Origin: Pseudomonadales bacterium
Lineage (GTDB): Bacteria > Pseudomonadota > Gammaproteobacteria > Pseudomonadales > Azotimanducaceae
NCBI GenBank assembly: GCA_024234635.1
Contig: JACKNX010000002.1
Location: forward strand, 1 to 64,000
DNA: 64,000 nucleotides
Direction of reading: 5' to 3'
Position numbers and translations under genes: made by a program. The notes below the pieces were generated by a model, which was not told the origin of the DNA, did not search any database, and saw only the letters and a list, made by a program, of their open reading frames with translations. Positions 8,796 through 17,900 of the stretch are shown here, one piece after another (positions within the stretch are counted from its first letter, which is position 1; each line of letters begins with the position of its first letter).

Positions 8796-9755
8796 TCAGT
8801 CGGTCTTGAGTTCCTCGGCGGGGAACTCGTACAGATGGCCGCTTCGCGCCACGAATGCGTCCGCCGAAATCGACGGTACCACGCGCCAGTCGTCCGGAAG
8901 CAAAGTCGCCTCGTAGTCGGGGTACGCTGAAAACAGATCGTCAAAACTCCAGCTCGTCATGACGATATACGCAACGAACACCCACGCCACCCCCTGCGCC
9001 CACGCGTGCCGGACCGGGGTTGTCTGTCGAAGCGCAAAACGCAGATTCAGCGTCAGCGCAAAAGCCAGACATCCCCCTTCCAGCAGAAACGACAGGACCT
9101 CCACGGTGGCGCTGGAGCCGGTATTGAAACCCACGACGTCCAGCAGGAAGCGACCGAAGGTGTACAGTGTGACCGCGGCGGCGGCGGCGAGCCAATGGTG
9201 GAAGAAACGGGGCTCCCCACGGGATATCCGTGCGACCACCGACCAGAAAACAGCCCACAACAGGGTGATGCCGATACTTGCGATGATCTCCTGCAGTACG
9301 GCGCTGATTTCCACTTCGGTATAACTGCGCAGCACCATGTCGATCAGCCCGATGGCGAGGAAGGCAACCAGGCCGATGCCGATATTGCCGGGCAGCGTGG
9401 CGCTCGCGAAAAACTGCTCTACACGATCGAAGGCCTGCACCGGCGCCACCGGATGCCGCAGGTCGTACACCTTCAGGTGCGTGCGACCGAGCGTTATTCC
9501 GGCACCGGAATGAATGGGCCAGGGCTCCTCGCCGACAATCTGGTGGCCGGCGTGCACGGGCGTGTTCGTGCCACAAGCGCGCACGGTGAGCCCGGCTGAT
9601 GTCTCCTCGATGACGGCATGGCGGACGTCCACATACGGGTCAGCAACGATGACATCGTTGTCATAGCCACGCCCCACCGACACGCTGGCGCCCGTGGCTT
9701 TGTACCGCTCCATCACGCGGCCCGACCGGCTGGTGATTTCGACTACGAATCCCAT
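8796..9755 (-). CDS. FHA-domain polytopic membrane protein
   Basis: 319 residues. The N-terminus is a forkhead-associated fold that binds phosphothreonine peptides: VSVGRGYDNDVIV carries the Gly-Arg pair, DVRHAVIEE the Arg-His pair, and ACGTNTPVHAG the Asn region; ITLGRTHLKVYDL closes the domain near residue 98. About five hydrophobic helices follow (for example GIGLVAFLAIGLIDMVL, IGITLLWAVFWSVVA, EVLSFLLEGGCLAFALTL, WVFVAYIVM), then a short cytoplasmic or periplasmic tail. It overlaps the upstream protease gene by 13 bp, a strong sign of translational coupling. No Ser/Thr kinase is visible in the window. The function is unknown; signalling from the FHA domain to the membrane or to the exported protease is inference. 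Confidence 0.85.
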   Translation of the reverse strand: MGFVVEITSRSGRVMERYKATGASVSVGRGYDNDVIVADPYVDVRHAVIEETSAGLTVRACGTNTPVHAGHQIVGEEPWPIHSGAGITLGRTHLKVYDLRHPVAPVQAFDRVEQFFASATLPGNIGIGLVAFLAIGLIDMVLRSYTEVEISAVLQEIIASIGITLLWAVFWSVVARISRGEPRFFHHWLAAAAAVTLYTFGRFLLDVVGFNTGSSATVEVLSFLLEGGCLAFALTLNLRFALRQTTPVRHAWAQGVAWVFVAYIVMTSWSFDDLFSAYPDYEATLLPDDWRVVPSISADAFVARSGHLYEFPAEELKTD

Positions 9756-11080
9756 GAAGACAACGCCATGAACTTGCTGGTGAAGGCACGCGCGTTCGCC
9801 TGGCTGACGCCGGACAGCGCGAAGTGGCCTGTCAGGGATCGCTGATCACGCCCAAGCATCACGCCAAGAAAGAGCACGTCGTAGAGACCGGAGTAGCGTT
9901 TGTAGGCACGTACGCACTGGACCGTGCGCCACACCAGGCGGGGAGACGTTGCGGCGCCGATGAACGCCACGTCGCACTGATAATTGGTGACATCGTCCTC
10001 GCCCGCGGGATTGCGGGTATACATACGACCGTTGCTGTCCGTCAGCAGACGGTGAAAGCGCAGGGCGCCGAGGTCATCCGACGTCGTCCAGCTGTATTGA
10101 TAGTCCACGGCACCTGTCTGCAGCGAGGACGACAGAAAAATCGTGTCCTCCGAGGTACAGGCGGATTCCGACACGTCGTAGAGATTGTCCTCCTCGTCGC
10201 TGGTGTCGCCCCAGCATTTGAAATACGCCGACACCTCTCCCGCCACCTGCATGTCACCCAGTTTCTTGGCGGGCCAGTCGAGGTTCAGCAGCAACGCGTA
10301 TTTGTACTCCTGGTCAGCCTGCAACTGACGGCCGATTTCCGCCTGATAGTCCGAAGCGGGTAACGCCACCTCGCGTCCCGCCACCCGCTCCAGCAGGGCC
10401 TGCAGGTATTTCACGGGCACCAGGAAACTGATCTGGTTGCCGCTCGTAGCGACATTCACGCCGACGATATGGCCATCGCCGTTGAGCGCCGGTCCTCCGC
10501 TCATGCCCGGGTTCAGCGAGCCACTGAAAAGCAGCTTCTGGTAGAAACTGCGTTCAAGAAGGCCGTTGTACGTACCGGGCACCACCGTCTGGCCGAGATC
10601 ATAGGGATTGCCGAGGGAGTAGATCGCCTCGCCCTTGCCAAGCTCATCACCGGCAAGCGCCAGCCCGCTGACCGCCTCGCCTTCGGCCCGCAGCACGGCA
10701 AGGTCATGCACCACGTCGAAGTCCACGAGTGCCACGGGAGCCCGCGCGCCGGTGTTGTCGATGGTTTCGATTCGGTACTTTTCCGGTTTGTGCACCGCAT
10801 CTGAAACGACGTGAAAGTTGGTCGCGATGTAGTGCCCGTATGCAACCCGGAAGCCCGAGCCAATAGCCGACTTCTCACCTGAGGACGCGTCCACGATGAG
10901 CACCTGGTAGACGCCCGGAGATGCCTGCTCGAAGACGCGGCGCGCCTCGGTTTCCGCCTGAGCCACACCACACAGACCGGCTGCGAGCAGGCAGAGCAAC
11001 AGCGGAACTGACAACAAGATTTTGATGGCGCCGCGCCGGTGACGGGTGGGAGGACGATCATAGGCGGTGCATCGACGCAT
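9743..11080 (-). CDS. Exported trypsin-like (HtrA-fold) serine protease with long unique C-terminus
   Basis: About 445 residues from the ATG at 11080. A signal peptide (LLSVPLLLCLLAAGLCGVAQA) is followed by a chymotrypsin-fold protease. The catalytic residues are His in ATNFHVVSDA (about 90), Asp in VVHDLAVLRA (about 126) and Ser in NPGMSGGPAL (about 194). FLVPVKYLQALL ends the domain. Instead of PDZ domains the remaining 220 residues form a Cys-containing region (SAYFKCWGDTSDEEDNLYDV, ESACTSEDTIF, NYQCDVAF, RTVQCVRAY) that I do not recognise. No clear Shine-Dalgarno precedes the ATG, so the exact start is uncertain. It is the first gene of a run with the FHA, DUF1043 and amidase genes. The protein should act in the periplasm or outside the cell. 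Confidence 0.85.
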   Translation of the reverse strand: MRRCTAYDRPPTRHRRGAIKILLSVPLLLCLLAAGLCGVAQAETEARRVFEQASPGVYQVLIVDASSGEKSAIGSGFRVAYGHYIATNFHVVSDAVHKPEKYRIETIDNTGARAPVALVDFDVVHDLAVLRAEGEAVSGLALAGDELGKGEAIYSLGNPYDLGQTVVPGTYNGLLERSFYQKLLFSGSLNPGMSGGPALNGDGHIVGVNVATSGNQISFLVPVKYLQALLERVAGREVALPASDYQAEIGRQLQADQEYKYALLLNLDWPAKKLGDMQVAGEVSAYFKCWGDTSDEEDNLYDVSESACTSEDTIFLSSSLQTGAVDYQYSWTTSDDLGALRFHRLLTDSNGRMYTRNPAGEDDVTNYQCDVAFIGAATSPRLVWRTVQCVRAYKRYSGLYDVLFLGVMLGRDQRSLTGHFALSGVSQANARAFTSKFMALSSWDS

Positions 11081-11250
11081 GGGAATCGTCGAACGTAAAA
11101 GGCGAAGTGGACAGGCACCCGGCCTGGCCGGGCGCAACCGTGGACACCCACTCTGGCACCCCAACCTGCCGTTTTGTGCGCCCGTTCGCTACTGACGGTA
11201 ACAAGTCGTGGACTTTCCGGGCGTGACGGCTACAATTGCCCGGACCAATC

Positions 11251-11261
11251 TGGTCTGACCA
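11251..11261. promoter_or_regulatory. GntR/FadR-type operator TGGTC-T-GACCA
   Basis: A perfect 5-1-5 palindrome sits 8 bases upstream of the preferred start of the GntR gene. It fits the FadR-subfamily consensus TNGTNNNACNA. The flanking bases add further half-sites (GACCAATCTGGTC at 11243-11255 and GGTATGACC at 11266-11274). The position over the start region implies autorepression of the regulator and the RND operon. Confidence 0.65.
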
Positions 11262-11268
11262 TAACGGT

Positions 11269-12021
11269 ATGACCATAGTCAGCAAGCAACGACAACCTGG
11301 CATGACCAAACACGAAGAAATTGCCGACGCCTTGACGGAAGAAATTCTCTCCCGCCGCTTCCGGCCGGGAGAGCGCCTGCCCTCCGAGCGGGATCTGGCC
11401 GCCCGGTTCGATGCCAATCGCGGCGCCGTTCGTGAGGCGATGAAGAAGATCGCGCAACTGGGTCTGGCCTCCATCCAGCCGGGCGGTGCCCGCGTGGAGC
11501 CGCTGCAAAACGCGAGCCTGGACGTCATCGGCCACATGCTGCGACGCACAAATATTCCGGAACCTGCATTGGTGGTGGAAGTCATGGAAGTGGTTTCCAC
11601 ACTCATCAAGGTGGCGGCTGACAGGGTCCTGCGAACGGCAACGTCGGCGCAGATCGACACGATTCGCGAACTGATCCGTCCGCTCACGCATGACGGCCTG
11701 GACGAGAGCGCCCACACCGTCGCCCGCATGGAACTCATGCGGGTGATCATGCTCACCAGCGAGCACCTGATCTGCCAGCTCATTGCCCGCTCCCTGTTCG
11801 AGCAGCTCATACCCAACCTCTCGGATGTCGGCCGACCCGCAACTTTCAATGCCGCTGCGTTCGTCGAACACATGCAGGCCCTCGACACCGCCTTCGCGAC
11901 CCGCAACAGAGACGCGGCCCGCGACGCCTTCGACGCACTGGAAGCGTTGAACCGTTCCACCATCTACGCCGCCCTCAACCCCTCGGACGCCACACCCCAG
12001 GTGGTGGAGGTATCAATATGA
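11269..12021 (+). CDS. GntR-family regulator, FadR/FCD subfamily
   Basis: About 250 residues. The N-terminal winged helix-turn-helix is clear: TKHEEIADALTEEILSRRFR, PGERLPSERDLAARFDANRG, AVREAMKKIAQLGLASI. The C-terminal 170 residues are the all-helical FCD ligand-binding domain (VVEVMEVVSTLIKVAADRVL; FVEHMQALDTAFATRNRDAA). FCD proteins usually bind small carboxylates or lipids and repress adjacent genes. ATG 11269 is favoured; an internal ATG at 11302 and an upstream in-frame codon at 11236 are less likely. The stop overlaps the start of the RND adaptor gene by 4 bp (ATGA), so regulator and pump are one operon. The inducer is not known. Confidence 0.92.
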   Translation: MTIVSKQRQPGMTKHEEIADALTEEILSRRFRPGERLPSERDLAARFDANRGAVREAMKKIAQLGLASIQPGGARVEPLQNASLDVIGHMLRRTNIPEPALVVEVMEVVSTLIKVAADRVLRTATSAQIDTIRELIRPLTHDGLDESAHTVARMELMRVIMLTSEHLICQLIARSLFEQLIPNLSDVGRPATFNAAAFVEHMQALDTAFATRNRDAARDAFDALEALNRSTIYAALNPSDATPQVVEVSI

Positions 12022-13163
12022 TCCTGAAGAAACTTGTGCTCCCAGGAGTGGTCATCGCCATGTCCGTGCTTGCCGCCGCCGGCATCATGGCCACCGCGCC
12101 GCAGATTACGCCGTCGGTTCCGGAAACGATCCCAACCACCGTGCGCGTGATGACGGTGGCACCCAAGCCCCTGCAGTTGAAGGTCCGCGCACAGGGCACG
12201 GTGCTGCCCAACACGGAATCGGAACTGATTTCCGAGGTGCCCGGCCGCGTGGAATGGATTGCGCCGGCCATGCAGTCCGGCGGATATTTCCAGGCTGGCG
12301 AGGTCCTGCTCCGGCTCGAGGACAAGGACGCACGTACCGCCAGGGAGCGGGCCTCCGCCGCGCTCGCCCGCGCCGACGCCGAACAGCAGCACGCGCGCTA
12401 CGAATACGAACGTATTTCCTCGCTGGCCCAGCAGAAGCTGATCAGTCAGTCGCAACTCGAGAATACCGTGCGCATGCTGCGCGTTGCGGAAGCCGCCCGA
12501 CAGGAGGCCGCCGCCAGCCTCGAACAATCACGACGTGATCTGGCGCGCACGGAGATCCGCGCGCCTTTCACCGGCCTGGTTCGCCGCAAGGGCGTAGACG
12601 TGGGGCAGTTTGTTTCGCGCGGCACGCCCATGGCCACGCTGTATGCCAGCGATGCCGTCGAGGTACGCCTGCCCATCGCGGATCGCCAGCTTGCTTACCT
12701 GAATCTGCCGCTGGAACATCTCGGTGACCTGCCGGAGTCCGAACGGCCGAAGGTTACGCTGAAGGCGGAGTTCGCCGGCCGCAAGCTCGAGTGGGAGGGC
12801 GCCATCGTACGCACCGATGCGCAGATCGATCTCTCCAGCCGCATGGTGTATCTGATCGCCCGCGTCAACAACCAGCCGGGCGTCGCACCACTAACCGTTG
12901 GCCTGTTCGTCGATGCCGTCATCGAGGGGTTGACGGTAGACAACACCTACTCCCTGCCCCGCAGTGCGCTGCGTGATGGCAACCGGCTGCTGATGGTGGA
13001 CGCCGATGACACCTTACGCTACCGGTCGGTCGAACCTTTTCGGCTGTTCGAGGACCAGGTGGTACTGAAGGACGGCCTGAATGCCGGCGACCGCGTCTGC
13101 ATATCACCCATGCTCACCGTCGTGGAAGGCACCCACGTGAACCCCGTCGAAAGCAACGGCTGA
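12018..13163 (+). CDS. RND efflux periplasmic adaptor (membrane fusion protein)
   Basis: 381 residues, HlyD/AcrA-like. A signal-anchor helix (LVLPGVVIAMSVLAAAGIM) is followed by the first beta-barrel/lipoyl half (GRVEWIAPAMQSGGYFQAGE), then a helical hairpin (residues about 95-160, LARADAEQQHARYEYERISS). The second lipoyl half is RTEIRAPFTGLVRRKGVDVG, and the C-terminal beta domain and membrane-proximal part follow. It should link the inner-membrane pump at 13182 to an outer-membrane TolC-type channel, which is not encoded here. It sits 18 bp upstream of the pump gene and overlaps the GntR stop. Confidence 0.93.
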   Translation: MILKKLVLPGVVIAMSVLAAAGIMATAPQITPSVPETIPTTVRVMTVAPKPLQLKVRAQGTVLPNTESELISEVPGRVEWIAPAMQSGGYFQAGEVLLRLEDKDARTARERASAALARADAEQQHARYEYERISSLAQQKLISQSQLENTVRMLRVAEAARQEAAASLEQSRRDLARTEIRAPFTGLVRRKGVDVGQFVSRGTPMATLYASDAVEVRLPIADRQLAYLNLPLEHLGDLPESERPKVTLKAEFAGRKLEWEGAIVRTDAQIDLSSRMVYLIARVNNQPGVAPLTVGLFVDAVIEGLTVDNTYSLPRSALRDGNRLLMVDADDTLRYRSVEPFRLFEDQVVLKDGLNAGDRVCISPMLTVVEGTHVNPVESNG

Positions 13164-13181
13164 CAGGACACTACCCGCACC

Positions 13182-16100
13182 ATGGAACGCGCCATCGCCT
13201 GGTTCACCGGCAACCCAGTTGCCGCCAACCTCCTGATGTTCTTTCTCATCGTCAGCGGCCTGCTGGCGCTGGTGACGATCAACCAGGAACAGTTCCCCAA
13301 CATCGATCCGCGCGCCATTACCGTGAGCGTGCCGTATCTCGGCGCCGCGCCGGAGGAAGTCGAGGAAGGGGTATGCGTGCGTATCGAGGAAGTGCTGAAG
13401 AGCACGGATGGAATCGACAAGCTCACCAGCATCGCCAACGAAGGCCACTGCACCGTGCAGCTCATGCTCACGGACGATGCCGACGCTTCCGCCGCCCTCA
13501 ACGAAGTCAAGAGCCGGGTCGATGGCATCAATACGCTGCCGGAGGAGACCGAAAAGCCCGTGGTGTCCAAGTACACCTTCTACAAGACCGTGCTGCGCAT
13601 CGCCCTGCACGGTGATACTGAGGAAAGGGCGCTGAAGGAACTCGGCAAGGTGATGCGCGAGGAGATCGCCAACCTGCCCGGCGTATCGCGCGCGGATCTC
13701 ACCTATGTGCGGCCCTATGAAGTCTCCATCGAAGTTTCGGAATTCGATCTGCGTCGTTACGGCCTGACGATGGAACAGATCGCGCGCGCGGTTCGCGCCT
13801 CCTCCCTGGACATGCCGGGTGGCACCATCAAGAGCGAAGGCGGCGAAATACTGCTGCGCGCAAAAGGCCAGGCCTACTGGGGCAAGCAGTTCGAGGACAT
13901 CGTGGTGATGACCCGCCCGGACGGCACCAAGCTGTTTCTGCGCGATATCGCCAGCATCCGTGACACCTTCGAGGAAGGTGACCTGCGCGCACGCTATAAC
14001 AAGCAACCCGCCGTCGTGGTGCAGGTGTGGCAGGTCGGCAAGGAAGACGCGATCAAGATTGCCCAGCAGGTCAAGAAGTACCTGGCGACCAAACAACTGC
14101 CGCCAGGCGTGTCGTGGTCCATCTGGGGTGACGAAGCGGCGGAACTCACGGTACGTCTGAACACGCTCTCGAGCACGGCCCTGTCCGGCCTGGCGCTCGT
14201 CGTGGTGATCCTGGCGCTGTTCCTCAAGTTCCGTCTGGCAATGTGGGTCGCCGCCGGCATTCCCGTGGCCCTGCTCGGCACTTTTGCCGTCTTTCCCTAT
14301 GCGGACATCACCCTGAGCTCCATGTCGGTGATGGCCTTCATCCTGGTGCTCGGCATACTTGTGGACGATGCCATTGTTGTCGGCGAACGCGTATACGCCT
14401 ACGAACAATCCGGCTACGGCCCGGTGGCGGCGGCTGTGGAAGGCGCATCGGAAATGGCCATTCCGGTGATCTTCGGCGTACTCACCACCATGGCCGCCTT
14501 CCTGCCACTGATCATGGTCCCCGGCCGCATGGCTGAGGTATTCGGCGTCATCGGCTGGGTGGTGATCATCGCGCTCACGGCCAGCATCATCGAATCCATG
14601 CTCATCCTCCCCGCGCACCTGGCACACCGCAAACACGCCGAACCGTCAACCCGTTTTTCCATTGCGTGGAATCGTTTCCAGCGTCGTCTTGCCCAGTCGC
14701 TCGAGAATTTTGCCCAGCATCGCTATCGCCCCTTTCTTGCGCGCTGCGTGGACTACCGCTACGTAACGGCGTCCGCCGGACTGGGTGTGCTGATCATCGC
14801 CGTCTCGCTTATCGCGAGCGGTCGCGCGGTATTTGCCTTCTTCCCCGCCATTCCGGGCGATCAGATCTATGCGACGCTGGAAATGCCGGAAGGCGTCTCC
14901 GTGGATGTCACTTCCGCCGCCGCGCGACACATCGAACTTGCGGCTGACGAACTCGGCAAGGATCTCGACGCTGAACTCGGCATCGACAACGTCATCCTTC
15001 ACAAGTTCACCACCATCGGCAAACTGGCGGATCGCGAAGGCGGACCGCCGCGCCAGGCAACAGCCGGACGCAGCCACCTCGCCGAAGTCGTGCTGGAACT
15101 GCGACCAGCCGCGGAACGCAACAACCTCAGTTCGAAGGAGGTCGCCAACCGTTTCCGGCAGAAGGTCGGCAGCATTCCGGACGCCGTAAAGCTGACCTTC
15201 AGCGCCGATTCGTTCTCGGCAGGTGAAGCGCTCAACTACCAGATGCAGGGGAACGACGTCGAGAAGCTGCGCAGCGCCGCCCAGGAATTGCGGGAAGCAC
15301 TGGCGCGCTACGAGGGAGTGGAAGACATCAACGATTCCTTTCGTTCCGGCAAACAGGAAATCAAGCTGAAGCTGCTGCCTGAGGCCCGCACGCTCGGGAT
15401 CACGCTGGCCGACCTGGCCGGGCAGGTGCGCAGCGCCTTCTACGGCGCCGAGGTACAACGTATCCAGCGCGGCGAAGATGAAGTGAAGGTAATGGTGCGT
15501 TATCCCGAAGACGAACGTACCTCCATCGGCAACCTCGAAGACATGTACATCCGCACGCCCACCGGCGTGGAGGTTCCCTTCAGCAGCATCGCCCGTTTTG
15601 AGCTCGGCCACGGCTTCTCCACCATCAACCGCCTGAATGGCCGACGCATGATTCGCGTCACCGGAGACGTGGACCGCACTGTCGTCAGCCCCGAAGAGAT
15701 CAACGCCAGCATCCAGCGCGAAGTGCTTCCCAAGCTGCGCATGAAGTACCCGGCCATCAGCTTCTCACTGGGCGGCGAGCAGGAGGAGCGGGTAAAGGCC
15801 TACACGGGATTGCTCCTTGCCTCATTGCTGGCATTGATCCTGATCTACACCCTGCTGGCGATCCCGCTGCGCTCCTACCTGCAGCCCATGGTCATCATGA
15901 GCGTCATTCCATTTGGCGCCATCGGCGCCATCGTCGGCCACGTGCTGATGAACTTCCAGCTCTCCTTCTTTTCGGCCCTCGGCATCGTCGCCCTGTCCGG
16001 CGTGGTGGTGAACGCCAGTCTTGTGCTGGTTGACTACATCAACCGTCAGCGGCGGCTGGGCACTGACATGCTGACCGCGGTGCTGGATGCCGGTGTCGTT

Positions 16101-16382
16101 CGCTTCCGGCCGATCCTGCTGACCTCCGTGACCACTTTCGTCGGCCTTGTCCCCATGATGACGTCGACCACGCCTGCCACGATGTTCTTCATTCCAATGG
16201 CCATTTCGCTGGCGTGGGGCGTGCTGTTCGCAACCGTGATTACACTTGTCATCGTACCGGCGCTGTACGTGATCGTGGATGATCTGGTCGGTTGGGATGC
16301 AGTGGCGCAGGGACAGAAGCAGACAGGTGAGGTTACGTCCGACAGGCCCGTCTCAGACGACAGCGCGCTCGCCAGCAACTGA
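13182..16382 (+). CDS. RND-type efflux pump, inner-membrane subunit (AcrB/HAE-1-like)
   Basis: 1066 residues, normal for AcrB-type proton-driven drug exporters. It starts with the characteristic helix (WFTGNPVAANLLMFFLIVSG) and has the duplicated porter domains. The proton-relay Asp pair in transmembrane helix 4 is present (GILVDDAIVVGERV, Asp395-Asp396). The second half has the typical LLLASLLALILIYTLLAIPL and LSGVVVNASLVLVDYI segments. The porter loops resemble the diverse proteobacterial MexK/CzcA-unrelated group of exporters (SYLQPMVIMSVIPFGAIG). It is the last gene of the GntR operon and converges on tctA with a 21-bp gap. The substrates are unknown; toxic hydrophobic compounds would fit the neighbourhood. 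Confidence 0.95.
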   Translation: MERAIAWFTGNPVAANLLMFFLIVSGLLALVTINQEQFPNIDPRAITVSVPYLGAAPEEVEEGVCVRIEEVLKSTDGIDKLTSIANEGHCTVQLMLTDDADASAALNEVKSRVDGINTLPEETEKPVVSKYTFYKTVLRIALHGDTEERALKELGKVMREEIANLPGVSRADLTYVRPYEVSIEVSEFDLRRYGLTMEQIARAVRASSLDMPGGTIKSEGGEILLRAKGQAYWGKQFEDIVVMTRPDGTKLFLRDIASIRDTFEEGDLRARYNKQPAVVVQVWQVGKEDAIKIAQQVKKYLATKQLPPGVSWSIWGDEAAELTVRLNTLSSTALSGLALVVVILALFLKFRLAMWVAAGIPVALLGTFAVFPYADITLSSMSVMAFILVLGILVDDAIVVGERVYAYEQSGYGPVAAAVEGASEMAIPVIFGVLTTMAAFLPLIMVPGRMAEVFGVIGWVVIIALTASIIESMLILPAHLAHRKHAEPSTRFSIAWNRFQRRLAQSLENFAQHRYRPFLARCVDYRYVTASAGLGVLIIAVSLIASGRAVFAFFPAIPGDQIYATLEMPEGVSVDVTSAAARHIELAADELGKDLDAELGIDNVILHKFTTIGKLADREGGPPRQATAGRSHLAEVVLELRPAAERNNLSSKEVANRFRQKVGSIPDAVKLTFSADSFSAGEALNYQMQGNDVEKLRSAAQELREALARYEGVEDINDSFRSGKQEIKLKLLPEARTLGITLADLAGQVRSAFYGAEVQRIQRGEDEVKVMVRYPEDERTSIGNLEDMYIRTPTGVEVPFSSIARFELGHGFSTINRLNGRRMIRVTGDVDRTVVSPEEINASIQREVLPKLRMKYPAISFSLGGEQEERVKAYTGLLLASLLALILIYTLLAIPLRSYLQPMVIMSVIPFGAIGAIVGHVLMNFQLSFFSALGIVALSGVVVNASLVLVDYINRQRRLGTDMLTAVLDAGVVRFRPILLTSVTTFVGLVPMMTSTTPATMFFIPMAISLAWGVLFATVITLVIVPALYVIVDDLVGWDAVAQGQKQTGEVTSDRPVSDDSALASN

Positions 16383-16403
16383 TACCGACGCCGCGGCGGC
16401 TCG

Positions 16404-17900
16404 TCAGTCCGTCGCGGTGATTCCACTGCGTCGGAACAGGGGCAACACCAGGCAAACCAGCGTTGCTATCGCCATCACGGCGGACGCCGGCCGCTGCCAC
16501 AGAAAGCCCAGACCGCCATCGTAGAGGATGAACGCCCGCTGCAGGTTGTCTTCCAGGTATCCCCCGAGGATGAAACCAAGCAGCAACGGCGCCATCGGGA
16601 AGTCGAGCCGTCGCAGGAATACGGCAATCGCGGCAATCACTACCAGCACGAGAACATCCCCCGGATTGAACGACACCAGATAGACGCCCAGCAGGCAGAA
16701 CACCACCACCAGTGGCATCAGCACGTGTGACGGCAGCCGCAATACCTTCGCCAGCCAGGGAATCATTGGCAGATTGATCACCAGCAGCATCAGATTGCCC
16801 ACGAACATCGAAACGATTACCGACCAGAAAACCTCCGGGTGGTCGGCATAGAGTCGCGGCCCTGGTTGCAGACCGTGCGCAATCATCGCACCCAGCAGAA
16901 TGGCCGTTGTGCCTGAACCCGGGATGCCCAGCGTCAACAGGGGAACAAACGCTCCGGTGGTGGCGGCGTTGTTGGCCGACTCCGGCGCCGCAACTCCCCG
17001 GACATTCCCTTCGCCAAACGGTGGGCGCGCCGTTGCGCCGGCAAGATTTTTCTCGGTGGAATACGCCAGGAACGAGGCAATGGTGGCGCCGGCGCCGGGC
17101 AGCACGCCGACCAGAAAGCCAAGTAGCGACTGGCGAGCGATCACCGGCGCCACTGCACGCACGTCGGCGCGGTTGAGCGCCAGATCGCGGAAGCGCGCCG
17201 TGGCGCCTCCATCACCGGGCAGGCGGTCTTCCAGCACCCCCAGCACAACCTCCGCCAGCGCGTAGGTAGCCATGGCGATGAGCACAAAATTGAGGCCATC
17301 CACCAGATCCGGCTGACCGAAGGTAAGCCGCGGCAATCCAGTGATGCCATCCGTGCCAACCGTGGCCAGCATCATGCCGAAGAGTGCCATGGCATACCCT
17401 TTGAGCACCTGACCGTGGCCTGACAACGAGGCCACCGCCGTCAGACCAAGCAGCATCAGCAGCGCGTAGTCCGGAGACTGGAACGTCATGGCCAGTTTTG
17501 CCAGCAGCGGCGCTGCGACAAGCAGACCGACGGCGCCGAACATACCGCCGGAAAAGCTGGACCAGGCGGCAACGGCAAGCGCCTTGCCAGCTGCGCCCCG
17601 CTGCGCCATGGGATACCCGTCAAAAGCGGTCGCCACGGTGGAGGAACACCCCGGCGCATTGATCAGAATGGATGACGTCGAGCCACCAAAAACAGCGCCA
17701 TAGTAGACACCGGCCATCAGAATGATGGCCGCCGCGGGATCGAGCCCCCACGTCATCGGTATCATCAGCGCCACCGCCGTGGCCGGGCCCAGCCCCGGCA
17801 ACATGCCGATGAACGTACCGGCAAAACAGCCGGTAATCACCATGAGCATGTTGAAGCTGGTAAACGCCGTATCGACGCCCGCGAGGAACCCGTCAAACAT
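16404..17900 (-). CDS. tctA: Tripartite tricarboxylate transporter, large membrane subunit TctA
   Basis: About 498 residues with roughly 11-12 hydrophobic helices. TctA family strings are visible: GTFIGMLPGLGPATAVALMI, GVYYGAVFGGSTSSILINAP, MAQRGAAGKALAVAAWSSFS, and the second repeat FLVGVLPGAGATIASFLAYS and LTLGIPGSGTTAILLGAMIA. The ATG at 17900 has GGAG five bases upstream and gives the normal N-terminus MFDGFLAGVDTAF; it overlaps the tctB stop by 8 bp. With TctB and the periplasmic TctC it forms a sodium- or proton-coupled importer for di/tricarboxylates or related organic acids. A complete three-gene set is present. Confidence 0.95.
   Translation of the reverse strand: MFDGFLAGVDTAFTSFNMLMVITGCFAGTFIGMLPGLGPATAVALMIPMTWGLDPAAAIILMAGVYYGAVFGGSTSSILINAPGCSSTVATAFDGYPMAQRGAAGKALAVAAWSSFSGGMFGAVGLLVAAPLLAKLAMTFQSPDYALLMLLGLTAVASLSGHGQVLKGYAMALFGMMLATVGTDGITGLPRLTFGQPDLVDGLNFVLIAMATYALAEVVLGVLEDRLPGDGGATARFRDLALNRADVRAVAPVIARQSLLGFLVGVLPGAGATIASFLAYSTEKNLAGATARPPFGEGNVRGVAAPESANNAATTGAFVPLLTLGIPGSGTTAILLGAMIAHGLQPGPRLYADHPEVFWSVIVSMFVGNLMLLVINLPMIPWLAKVLRLPSHVLMPLVVVFCLLGVYLVSFNPGDVLVLVVIAAIAVFLRRLDFPMAPLLLGFILGGYLEDNLQRAFILYDGGLGFLWQRPASAVMAIATLVCLVLPLFRRSGITATD

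Noticed and set aside
13104..14636. Minus-strand 510-residue open frame inside the RND pump
   Set aside because: It lies fully antisense to a clear AcrB-type gene and shows no domain pattern.
12018..16382. Complete tripartite efflux system in one operon
   Set aside because: Only the adaptor and pump are present; no outer-membrane TolC-type gene follows, so the third part must be elsewhere.
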